In this document: piece by piece, positions 1-5,667 of the stretch
Layout of the letters: each line of letters opens with the position of its first letter
Position numbering within the stretch: position 1 is the stretch's first letter
Source of the DNA: Patescibacteria group bacterium
Lineage (GTDB): Bacteria; Patescibacteriota; Patescibacteriia; UBA9934; GWF2-40-263
NCBI GenBank assembly: GCA_018814025.1
Contig: JAHJAM010000021.1
Span: forward strand, 1 to 38,930
Reading direction: 5' to 3'
DNA: 38,930 nt
Program-made: the position numbers and the translations under genes
The notes under the pieces: model-generated
Databases searched by the model: none
Told to the model about the DNA's origin: nothing
The model's input: the letters and a program-made list of their open reading frames with translations, nothing else

Positions 1-68
1 ATCGATAACAGGGACGAAGTCGTAACAAGGCACCCGTAGCGGAAGCTGTGGGTGGATCACCTCCTTTC
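1..68 (+). rRNA. rrs: 16S ribosomal RNA, 3' end (partial)
   Basis: The window opens inside the last part of 16S rRNA: the conserved aagtcgtaacaagg stretch, helix 45 with its GGAA loop, and the terminal ggatcacctcc that carries the anti-Shine-Dalgarno core CCTCC. Helix 45 is fully paired (cacccgtagc with gctgtgggtg), so the unusual bases in it covary and the gene looks functional. The 5' part lies outside the window. No 23S or 5S gene follows within 38 kb. Confidence 0.97.
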
Positions 69-161
69 AGGGATTACAATCGAACTTCGGTTCGATCAAT
101 TCTAGGTCGAGATCAGATTCATCTGATTTCAATAAACGTTGCAATCACATAGTTGGCAATC
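69..161 (+). other. 16S downstream spacer with UUCG hairpin
   Basis: Non-coding stretch just 3' of 16S. It holds a perfect 7-bp hairpin with a TTCG tetraloop at 79-96 and a smaller atcaga/tctgat hairpin near 111-128. They probably mark the 3' trailer that is removed when 16S is processed. No gene is seen. Confidence 0.5.
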
Positions 162-189
162 AAAAGTCCGGTTCAGACCGGGCTTTTTG
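162..189 (+). terminator. intrinsic terminator after 16S rRNA
   Basis: An 8-bp hairpin (165-172 with 177-184, one G-T pair, loop TCAG) is followed by TTTTT at 184-188. It should end the 16S transcript about 50 bases before tRNA-Ile, so 16S would not be co-transcribed with what follows. Confidence 0.8.
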
Positions 190-195
190 TTTCTA

Positions 196-224
196 TTGAC
201 CAAATTGGCACTTTTCTTTAAAAT
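196..224 (+). promoter_or_regulatory. sigma-70-type promoter for tRNA-Ile
   Basis: TTGACC (196-201), 17-base spacer, TAAAAT (219-224). The expected start lies near 231, a few bases before tRNA-Ile. With the terminator just upstream, it gives the tRNAs a transcription unit separate from 16S. Confidence 0.75.
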
Positions 225-239
225 ACAGCCTATCAATAA

Positions 240-316
240 GGGCGTGTAGCTCAGGTGGTTAGAGCGCAACACTGATAATGTTGAGGTCGAAGGTTCGAGT
301 CCTTCCACGCCCACCA
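240..316 (+). tRNA. ileT: tRNA-Ile (anticodon GAT)
   Basis: Full cloverleaf: acceptor gggcgtg pairs with cacgccc (306-312), the anticodon stem caaca/tgttg encloses GAT at 274-276, and the T arm has ggttcgagtcc. CCA is encoded at 314-316. It is the tRNA typical of 16S-23S spacers, here left behind a 16S gene that has no 23S partner nearby. Confidence 0.97.
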
Positions 317-441
317 CCGAGCTGAGCTCGGTTGGTCTGCACTTTAGGCAAAGCTCGGCTTTGCCTCGACGAGACCAATCTTCAAAAGGCTCAGCGAGGT
401 AGTCGAGCCAAGCTCGACAGCACAAAACAAAGAAGTGTCGG
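317..441 (+). other. structured spacer between tRNA-Ile and tRNA-Phe
   Basis: This non-coding spacer is packed with hairpins: ccgagc/gctcgg right after tRNA-Ile; an outer stem ttggtct/agaccaa enclosing a perfect 9-bp hairpin aggcaaagc/gctttgcct; and gtcgagc/gctcgac before tRNA-Phe. It has no T-run, so a terminator is unlikely. It may guide tRNA processing or be a small RNA of its own. No open reading frame is convincing. Confidence 0.5.
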
Positions 442-516
442 GCCGAGGTAGCTCAGTGGTAGAGCAGTGGACTGAAAATCCACGTGTCGTGAGTCCGATT
501 CTCACCCTCGGCACCA
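442..516 (+). tRNA. pheT: tRNA-Phe (anticodon GAA)
   Basis: Acceptor gccgagg pairs with cctcggc (506-512). The anticodon GAA is at 474-476, in the loop between gtgga and tccac-type arms. CCA is encoded at 514-516. It is probably co-transcribed with tRNA-Ile and ends at the terminator three bases downstream. Confidence 0.97.
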
Positions 517-518
517 GA

Positions 519-550
519 AAAACACACCATCGTCAGATGATGTGTTTTTT
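519..550 (+). terminator. intrinsic terminator of the tRNA unit
   Basis: An 11-bp arm pair (521-531 with 536-546, one mismatch, loop GTCA) is followed by TTTTTT. Confidence 0.85.
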
Positions 551-607
551 GTTTCCCGAAAGATTGATTTTCTGCTATCCTGAAGGGGAATCATTTAACC
601 TATAACT

Positions 608-1735
608 ATGAAATATCTCATCTCTACCCTGCTCTTGGGACTTTCTTTGTCCCCGCTGGCAGCCTTGGCCGAAGCGCCGGCCGATGTGTATGCGGACTCT
701 GTTTATTCAAGCACTAACCAAGTGTATAAGCCGCAAAATCTTTTGGGAGCGCCAGATGGTGTTTACACGGACTTTTTTGCCAAGGACCATACGGTGGTTT
801 TGGATATGGGGGCGGATGAACTGGGCACGGGCAATTTAACCTTGCACTATCAATTATTAAATACGGAAACAAATTTTTGGGTAGACTTCCTCGATGATCA
901 ATTCGGGGTGATTTATTCTTATGGAAATCTGCTGCCGGTCATGCAGACGACCTATGTGATTGATTATTCTAAAACCCAAGGCTATCGCTATGTGCGTATT
1001 CGCAACAATGCCAACAACATTCTGCGCTTGGATGCGATTGAGGCCGAAGATTATGTAAGCGCTTTGGTGGATGAAATATTCACGGATGAACCAGTGACAG
1101 AAGAAGACGAGGTGATGATCCCCCAAGGGTTATTGGTTAAATTGGTTGATGATGGGGATCCTTTAACCAGCGTGGACGAGGCGGTTTATGTGATCGGCGG
1201 CGATGGGATGCGCCATGCGTTTCCGAACTTGGCGGTATTCAATTCCTGGTTTGAAAATTTTGATGACGTGGCTTTCATTGACCCGGAAAACTTGGCTTCA
1301 TACCCATTGGGCAAAAATGTGACCGTGCGGCCCGGCACTCATCTGGTGAAATTAATGACAGATCCGAAAACTTATTTAGTGGAACCGGGCGGGGTGTTGC
1401 GCTGGATTACCAGCGAAGATCAAGCGATTGATTTGTATGGAGAAAATTGGGCTGAAAGAGTGGTTGATATGCCGGATGTCTTCTTTGGCAACTATGAGAT
1501 GGGACAGCCCCACGAAGTGACGTTGCATCCGACCGGAACTGTGGGTGTGCTGTCCAGCGGCGAGGTGGTGTATGTCAGCAACAGCGTCTATTATTCCCTG
1601 CCCGGAGAGATGCTCCATACCATGCGCATTCGTCCAGAATTCTACGCGCCGATCTCAGCCACTTTGTCCGGCTTCTATGTCGACGGCGGGGACTTCACCA
1701 ACTCGATGCTCGGCTTGTATCAATTCCCCTACTAA
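608..1735 (+). CDS. secreted protein: galactose-binding-like domain plus PGTxLVK-type beta domain
   Basis: A 375-aa exported protein. Residues 1-21 form a signal peptide ending in ALA. Residues about 28-145 resemble a discoidin/F5-8-type jelly-roll (opening with an NLLGAPDG motif and closing with a YVRIRN strand), which in other proteins binds carbohydrate. Residues about 170-375 contain a domain I have seen as a repeated unit in CPR surface proteins, with the motifs GDGMRHAFPN, VRPGTHLVK and EPGGVLRWI. Its function is not known to me. No SD precedes the start; the bases before ATG are AACT. The gene ends 15 bases before a terminator shared with tRNA-Pro. It is probably an envelope or extracellular glycan-binding protein. 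The export and the two-domain layout are well supported, the ligand is not. Confidence 0.85.
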   Translation: MKYLISTLLLGLSLSPLAALAEAPADVYADSVYSSTNQVYKPQNLLGAPDGVYTDFFAKDHTVVLDMGADELGTGNLTLHYQLLNTETNFWVDFLDDQFGVIYSYGNLLPVMQTTYVIDYSKTQGYRYVRIRNNANNILRLDAIEAEDYVSALVDEIFTDEPVTEEDEVMIPQGLLVKLVDDGDPLTSVDEAVYVIGGDGMRHAFPNLAVFNSWFENFDDVAFIDPENLASYPLGKNVTVRPGTHLVKLMTDPKTYLVEPGGVLRWITSEDQAIDLYGENWAERVVDMPDVFFGNYEMGQPHEVTLHPTGTVGVLSSGEVVYVSNSVYYSLPGEMLHTMRIRPEFYAPISATLSGFYVDGGDFTNSMLGLYQFPY

Positions 1736-1747
1736 AAATCAGGAAAT

Positions 1748-1778
1748 AAAAACCGTCCAGCCATGCTGGACGGTTTTT
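1748..1778. terminator. bidirectional terminator shared with tRNA-Pro
   Basis: A perfect 11-bp hairpin (1751-1761 with 1765-1775, loop CAT) has TTTTT on the + side and AAAAA/AAATAAAAA on the other, so it can stop both the 608-1735 gene and the opposing tRNA-Pro. Its + strand end abuts the CCA of that tRNA. Confidence 0.85.
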
Positions 1779-1854
1779 GGTCGGGGTGACAGGGCTCGAA
1801 CCTGCGACCTCGTGCTCCCAAAGCACGCGCTCTAGCCTACTGAGCTACACCCCG
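1778..1854 (-). tRNA. proT: tRNA-Pro (anticodon TGG)
   Basis: Reading the minus strand, cggggtg pairs with caccccg and the anticodon loop tttggga carries TGG. CCA is encoded, complement of 1778-1780. There is no spacer between the tRNA 3' end and the terminator arm. Confidence 0.96.
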
Positions 1855-1866
1855 GAATGTGAAGCG

Positions 1867-1895
1867 ATTGTAGCAAAAATGGGATTTATTATCAA
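1867..1895 (-). promoter_or_regulatory. promoter of tRNA-Pro
   Basis: On the minus strand TTGATA (1895-1890), 17-base spacer, TACAAT (1872-1867). Its -35 box lies only three bases from the -35 box of the divergent promoter at 1899. Confidence 0.75.
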
Positions 1896-1898
1896 GCG

Positions 1899-1927
1899 TT
1901 GACTTACACCAAAAAATGGGTTAATCT
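1899..1927 (+). promoter_or_regulatory. promoter of the 1937-2794 gene; transcript nearly leaderless
   Basis: TTGACT (1899-1904), 17-base spacer, TAATCT (1922-1927), then nine bases to the ATG. Transcription would start at or within about two bases of the start codon, so the message has no room for an SD. Confidence 0.75.
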
Positions 1928-1936
1928 AACGCAACT

Positions 1937-2794
1937 ATGAACAAAAAGTATTTCATCATTCCGGTGCTAATTTCGTTTTTAAGCCAGCCGGTTTTAGCTT
2001 TGGCTAAGGATTCAATTCGCGCGGGAACGGACGATTATTTGCGTGATGAATTCAACTACACACCAGAGATGCTGACCACGCCGCTGACCACGGAACAGCG
2101 GGAGAAATTCCAGCTGGCTAAAGGAGAAACAAGCGTCGATGATCCGCTGGGCGACGTTTTGGGACGGGCAGGCAATTCGACATCAATGCAGGTGCCATGG
2201 GCGGATATCGAGAAGACAAAGGTGGTGAAAGACGCAGAAAAGCAAGCCTGGGAAGTGAAGGTGGCTATGGGCGGTTTGGTGCCGGGCGTGGTGACTTATA
2301 ACAAAGCCCAGCTGTTTGTGTATGTGGATCGGGACGGACTGGCCGACAATAATGATTATGACGGAACCGGCGCGGACATGGACGCGGAATTTTCCCTGCA
2401 ATACAACGTGGAACAGGATTGGTATACGGATTTTCGCTGGTATAACCAGCCTGAAGACTTCTGGGCCTTTGATCAGGAAACGAAAACAACTTTTGAGATC
2501 ACGGAAAATACCATGACACTTTTGATTCCATTTGATGAAGTGCCGGCGAACGCATCTATTAACTGGCGTACGATCATGGCCGTGCAAGACGGCACCCAGA
2601 CGCAAATTGACGTGGCGCCGGGGATCGGCTTTCCACCGCCGCTAGGCGGCGAATATCCGAAAGAGCCGTTTAGAATCAATTGGCCGAAATTATCCGCGGG
2701 CTGGATCGTCCTGATTGCGGCCGGAGCAGTCGCTCTAGTCTATGGGCTCTGGGCGGCCTTATCTGGAAGAATGAAAAACTGCGACAAAAAATAA
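1937..2794 (+). CDS. membrane-anchored exported protein, function unknown
   Basis: A 285-aa protein with a signal peptide (residues 1-24, ending LALA-K) and a C-terminal membrane helix (about 252-273, WIVLIAAGAVALVYGLW) followed by a short basic tail, so the body faces outward. The central part looks beta-rich. It carries an Asp-rich loop (DRDGLADNNDYDGTGADMD, around 136-154) that could bind calcium, and it faintly recalls DOMON/CBM9-like exported domains. I do not recognise the family. The start follows directly from a promoter nine bases upstream. It is its own unit, closed by a terminator shared with tRNA-Gly. Confidence 0.8.
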   Translation: MNKKYFIIPVLISFLSQPVLALAKDSIRAGTDDYLRDEFNYTPEMLTTPLTTEQREKFQLAKGETSVDDPLGDVLGRAGNSTSMQVPWADIEKTKVVKDAEKQAWEVKVAMGGLVPGVVTYNKAQLFVYVDRDGLADNNDYDGTGADMDAEFSLQYNVEQDWYTDFRWYNQPEDFWAFDQETKTTFEITENTMTLLIPFDEVPANASINWRTIMAVQDGTQTQIDVAPGIGFPPPLGGEYPKEPFRINWPKLSAGWIVLIAAGAVALVYGLWAALSGRMKNCDKK

Positions 2795-2803
2795 TAATTA
2801 CAG

Positions 2804-2836
2804 CAAAAAAACCTCAGGGCAACCTGAGGTTTTTTT
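2804..2836. terminator. bidirectional terminator shared with tRNA-Gly
   Basis: An 8-bp hairpin acctcagg/cctgaggt (2811-2830, loop GCAA) is flanked by A7 on the left and T7 on the right. It repeats the arrangement at 1748-1778: + gene, two-way terminator, minus-strand tRNA with CCA at the T-run. Confidence 0.85.
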
Positions 2837-2911
2837 GGAGCGGGTGAGCGGAATCGAACCGCCATCTTCAGCTTGGAAGGCTGACATAATAAGCCACTAT
2901 ACGACACCCGC
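2836..2911 (-). tRNA. glyT: tRNA-Gly (anticodon TCC)
   Basis: On the minus strand gcgggtg pairs with cacccgc, and the anticodon loop between tcagc and gctga carries TCC. CCA is encoded (complement of 2836-2838) and overlaps the last T of the terminator. The anticodon is TCC, not a TGA-decoding TCA. Confidence 0.96.
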
Positions 2912-2931
2912 GGGTGTGAGATTGTGAGGGC

Positions 2932-2960
2932 AGGATATATGGATTTTGGTCTTTTGGCAA
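2932..2960 (-). promoter_or_regulatory. promoter of tRNA-Gly
   Basis: Minus strand TTGCCA (2960-2955), 17-base spacer, TATCCT (2937-2932), about 20 bases before the tRNA. Confidence 0.7.
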
Positions 2961-2970
2961 GAGAGGATAC

Positions 2971-2994
2971 AAAAAACCCCGCAAGAAAACGGGG
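2971..2994 (-). terminator. terminator of the 3013-3366 gene
   Basis: On the minus strand ccccg/cgggg forms a hairpin, followed by TTTTTT (complement of 2971-2976). Confidence 0.75.
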
Positions 2995-3012
2995 TGAGGA
3001 TCAGCAGCAGTA

Positions 3013-3366
3013 TTAGGTTGAGACGGGATAGAGGTGTTTGCGAAGTTGGATTAATTCCTTGGTGGCTTTTGCCAACTCGGGAAAGTCTAGGCGACCAAGC
3101 AGGGTAATGAGCTTGTCACTGTAGAAAAGAACATGGCCGCCATTGACACAGGCACGCTGTAAGTCACGGACCGTTCCAGCGATGTTGTCCGAGCAGTGAA
3201 CTAAGGCGTGACGTTGGGTGGGAAAACGCGGCAGCTGGCCGCACCAAGGATACGGGCGCAGTTGAACACCCGAGTTGATCAAGTACTGACGCAAACATGG
3301 AGAATCCGCTAAAACGGAATCGAGCCGTTCATTGCCGACTAGAAAGACTTCGACTTCAAGACTCAT
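3013..3366 (-). CDS. hypothetical protein, 117 aa
   Basis: I do not recognise this family. The start at 3366 (MSLEVEVF) is preferred over an upstream start because a clean GGAGGT lies eight bases before it and a promoter (3417-3389) sits just upstream. The predicted protein is soluble, without signal or membrane segment, and looks alpha/beta (opening strand VEVFLVG; later VHCSD and GGHVLFYSD after apparent helices). It contains four Cys (positions about 25, 44, 60, 71) and ends with a Lys-rich helix. It forms its own unit with promoter and terminator. Unlike the housekeeping neighbours, which start without SD, it has a strong one, as do the other unrecognised genes at 13495 and 15067. Confidence 0.8.
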   Translation of the reverse strand: MSLEVEVFLVGNERLDSVLADSPCLRQYLINSGVQLRPYPWCGQLPRFPTQRHALVHCSDNIAGTVRDLQRACVNGGHVLFYSDKLITLLGRLDFPELAKATKELIQLRKHLYPVST

Positions 3367-3388
3367 GATTACCTCCGACGATGTCTGA

Positions 3389-3417
3389 AAAGTAAACAAA
3401 AACCGCGGGTTTGTCAA
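3389..3417 (-). promoter_or_regulatory. promoter of the 3013-3366 gene, nested in the galT terminator
   Basis: Minus strand TTGACA (3417-3412), 17-base spacer, TACTTT (3394-3389). The -35 box occupies the loop and inner arm of the terminator hairpin at 3398-3424, and the spacer is the hairpin's other arm plus the T-run. One 36-bp stretch therefore both ends one unit and starts the next. Confidence 0.75.
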
Positions 3418-3424
3418 CCCACGG
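3398..3424 (-). terminator. terminator of yebC-ruvC-galT
   Basis: Minus strand ccgtgggtt pairs with aacccgcgg (one G-T pair, 4-base loop) and is followed by TTTTT. It overlaps the next promoter. Confidence 0.8.
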
Positions 3425-3438
3425 CGAAACAAGCAGGC

Positions 3439-4362
3439 TTACTTCCGATAATAGCTGGCCGCGTCTTCCGGAGGCATGGAATTGATAATGAAGTCAGAAG
3501 CGGCTTCGACCCCGCCCCAGGTTCCCAGGCGAGGGACAAATGTTAAGTGCAACGGCTCATCAAAATCTTCCCGAGTTTCATGAAGGGCAAAATTATAGGA
3601 GTGCCCGAGACGAATAATTTTTTTGGACAGCTTTTTGAGAACCGCGGCCCAGGTTTTGAGTTCAAGATCGGAAAGCTCATTTAAGCGCCGATGGTCGTGG
3701 CGCGGAAACAGCCAAGCTTCATAAGCATAACGGGAGGCGTAAGGACAAAAGGCAATCAGATTATCATCTTGATAGATAACGCGCTTGGAGCGGGCTTCAT
3801 TTTCTAACATCTCCTCGTAATAAGAGCTGTGATATTTGTGCTTGTACTCTTTCATGCGCTTGTGCCGCTCTTCCAGGGCCAGCGGAGTTTGACTGGTGGC
3901 GAAGATTTGGCTGTGCGAATGATGGATGGTGGCGCCGGCTTGCGGGCCCGCGTTTTTGAAAGTCAGGCAATAGTTGATTTTGGGATCGGCGAAGAGCTGA
4001 TCGGATCGGTGAGCGAAGAATTTAAAAAGTTCGGCAATTTGGGCGGGCGTGAAATCATGAAATTGGCGCTCCGGATCAGGGGTTTCAATAATAATCTCTT
4101 GGTGGCCATAAGCTTTGGGTTGATTTTTAGCCACGGCTGGAAAAATATTTTTGACCGCGGCCAGACGCCAAGGATTCTCGCCCACGGTTTCAATTATTTC
4201 GTCTGTGGGCAAATTGGGCGGACAAAAAACACAGCGCTTTTTGGCGTGCTGTGGTACAAAACTCTGTTGATATTCATGCGGGCGCTGGGTGCGGCCCGGA
4301 GCAATCACGACCGAGACGTCGTGCAGATAATCGTAGCGAATTTCGTGTTGGCCTCCCTTCAT
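3439..4362 (-). CDS. galT: galactose-1-phosphate uridylyltransferase family protein
   Basis: A 307-aa HIT-superfamily nucleotidyltransferase, GalT type. GalT moves UMP between UDP-glucose and galactose-1-phosphate through a uridylyl-histidine. Visible marks are a zinc-type CVFC (Cys44, Cys47), a conserved FKNAGPQAGAT stretch and the H-x-H-x-Q active-site motif as His148-Ser-His150-Ser-Gln152. His150 matches the nucleophile, and the usual Pro and Gly between these residues are both Ser. A second HIT-like half ends with H-L-T-F-V-P-R. Related phosphorylases and ADP-sugar enzymes share this fold, so the exact sugar is uncertain. It is the last gene of the unit behind ruvC (11-base gap). No SD is seen before the ATG. 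Confidence 0.85.
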   Translation of the reverse strand: MKGGQHEIRYDYLHDVSVVIAPGRTQRPHEYQQSFVPQHAKKRCVFCPPNLPTDEIIETVGENPWRLAAVKNIFPAVAKNQPKAYGHQEIIIETPDPERQFHDFTPAQIAELFKFFAHRSDQLFADPKINYCLTFKNAGPQAGATIHHSHSQIFATSQTPLALEERHKRMKEYKHKYHSSYYEEMLENEARSKRVIYQDDNLIAFCPYASRYAYEAWLFPRHDHRRLNELSDLELKTWAAVLKKLSKKIIRLGHSYNFALHETREDFDEPLHLTFVPRLGTWGGVEAASDFIINSMPPEDAASYYRK

Positions 4363-4373
4363 ACTTGGTCATT

Positions 4374-4856
4374 TTACCATTTGATCGAGGAAACGGTAAG
4401 CGCCACGGCCAAGGCATCGGCCGCGTCGTCGATGCGGGGCGCTGCTTTGAGATTGAGAATCTCCTTCACCATCCATTGGATAGCTTTTTTATCAGCCGTG
4501 CCGTCGCCGGTTAAAGACTTCTTGATTTGGGCGGGCGTGAATTCTACCACCGGGATATTATGCTTGGCACAAGTGAATAAAATCACGCCGCGCGCCTCGG
4601 CCACGCGCATGGCGGTTTTCGTGTTCTTGGCAAAATAGAGTTTTTCAATGCCGATGATGTGGGGGCGGCGCTGGTTGATAAGCGTATCCAAGTCTTGGCC
4701 GATCTGATGCAAACGCTGTTCAAACGCGGTTTCCGAGGAAGTGGAAATAATGCCGTAATCAATGGCTTTAGTCTGTCCGGGTGCGACTTCCAGATAACCA
4801 AAACCCAGGCGTCCGAAGCCTGGATCAATGCCGAGAATGATGCGGGTTTGGCTCAT
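4374..4856 (-). CDS. ruvC: Holliday junction resolvase RuvC
   Basis: A 160-aa endonuclease that cuts four-way recombination junctions in symmetric fashion, normally working with RuvAB. It shows the whole RNase H-like active site: Asp11 in GIDPG, Glu71 in IGIEKLYF, and Asp144/Asp147 in RIDDAADALA. Length is standard for the family. It starts two bases after the yebC stop, the usual yebC-ruvC neighbourhood, and probably depends on translational coupling because no SD is visible. ruvA and ruvB are not in the window. Confidence 0.96.
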   Translation of the reverse strand: MSQTRIILGIDPGFGRLGFGYLEVAPGQTKAIDYGIISTSSETAFEQRLHQIGQDLDTLINQRRPHIIGIEKLYFAKNTKTAMRVAEARGVILFTCAKHNIPVVEFTPAQIKKSLTGDGTADKKAIQWMVKEILNLKAAPRIDDAADALAVALTVSSIKW

Positions 4857-4858
4857 AG

Positions 4859-5581
4859 CTAGGCTTGATTGGTATAAAGCGAATCCACGTCGTCGTACTC
4901 GTCGAGAATTTCTAGAAACTGATCGAGTTGTTCTTTGACAGAATCATCAACCGCGACCGGATCTTTGGCCAAATATTCAATGGCGGCACCGTCAGGTTTG
5001 AGATCCATGGCTTCGACGGCTTCGGTCACTTTTTTCAGATCTTCGACAGCACAGATGATCTGCAAGATCCCATCATTATCTTTAATATCTTCGGCACCGG
5101 CGTCGATGACCGCCAAATCAAATTCATCCCGATTGGTCACGACTGACGGATTCAGAAAAGTAACCACGCCCTTCTTATCAAACATCCACATTACGGAGCC
5201 AACGCCGCCAATGGAACCGCCGTTTTTTGATGCCAGATATTTTAAGTCCGCAACCGTTCGGTTGCGGTTATCAGTTAAGCATTTAATCAAGATGGCGAGA
5301 CCGCCCGGGGCGAAACCCTCGTAAATAACTTCTTCGATGATCGCTTCCCCGCCCTCGCCCGTGCCGCGCTTGATGGCTTTGTCGATATTGTCCTTGGGCA
5401 TGTTGGCGCCCTTGGCCGCATCAATGGCCACGCGCAAGGCAAAATTAAAATTCGGGTCTCCCCCGCCTTGACGGGCCGCAACCGAGATGCCTTTGGCGAG
5501 CTTGGTGAAGGTTGAAGACCTTTTGGCGTCAGCCGCGCCTTTCTTTTTTTGGATATTGTGCCATTTGCTATGTCCGGACAT
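4859..5581 (-). CDS. yebC: YebC/PmpR family protein
   Basis: A 240-aa full-length YebC protein. It has the family opening MSGHSKWHNIQKKKGAADA, then GDPNFNFALR and the NMPKDNIDKAIKRG block, and an acidic C-terminal third. The family was first described as transcription regulators; more recent work links members to translation of proline-rich stretches on the ribosome, so the name regulator is uncertain. A TTGATT-N16-TAAGCT promoter sits just upstream. The -10 box ends nine bases before ATG, so the message may be nearly leaderless. A weak GGAG is also present. First gene of yebC-ruvC-galT. Confidence 0.95.
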   Translation of the reverse strand: MSGHSKWHNIQKKKGAADAKRSSTFTKLAKGISVAARQGGGDPNFNFALRVAIDAAKGANMPKDNIDKAIKRGTGEGGEAIIEEVIYEGFAPGGLAILIKCLTDNRNRTVADLKYLASKNGGSIGGVGSVMWMFDKKGVVTFLNPSVVTNRDEFDLAVIDAGAEDIKDNDGILQIICAVEDLKKVTEAVEAMDLKPDGAAIEYLAKDPVAVDDSVKEQLDQFLEILDEYDDVDSLYTNQA

Positions 5582-5590
5582 ATTAGCTCC

Positions 5591-5618
5591 AGCTTAGCGA
5601 AAATTCAGGAAAAATCAA
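5591..5618 (-). promoter_or_regulatory. possible promoter of yebC-ruvC-galT
   Basis: Minus strand TTGATT (5618-5613), 16-base spacer, TAAGCT (5596-5591), nine bases before ATG. It follows directly after the rpoC terminator, which makes a new start here likely. The boxes are weaker than elsewhere. Confidence 0.5.
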
Positions 5619-5620
5619 GG

Positions 5621-5657
5621 AATACAAAACCACCCCCGCCGTTGACGGGGGTGGTTT
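5621..5657 (-). terminator. terminator of rpoB-rpoC
   Basis: A perfect 11-bp hairpin aaaccaccccc/gggggtggttt, arms at 5627-5637 and 5647-5657, with a T-rich tail on the minus strand. Confidence 0.8.
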
Positions 5658-5667
5658 GTTCATGACT

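Noticed and set aside
129-425. 98-codon minus frame across tRNA-Ile
   Set aside because: It is the complement of a tRNA gene and its spacer, a known source of false ORFs.
3829-4638. 269-codon + frame opposite galT and ruvC
   Set aside because: Shadow of two well-recognised minus genes; no promoter or SD.
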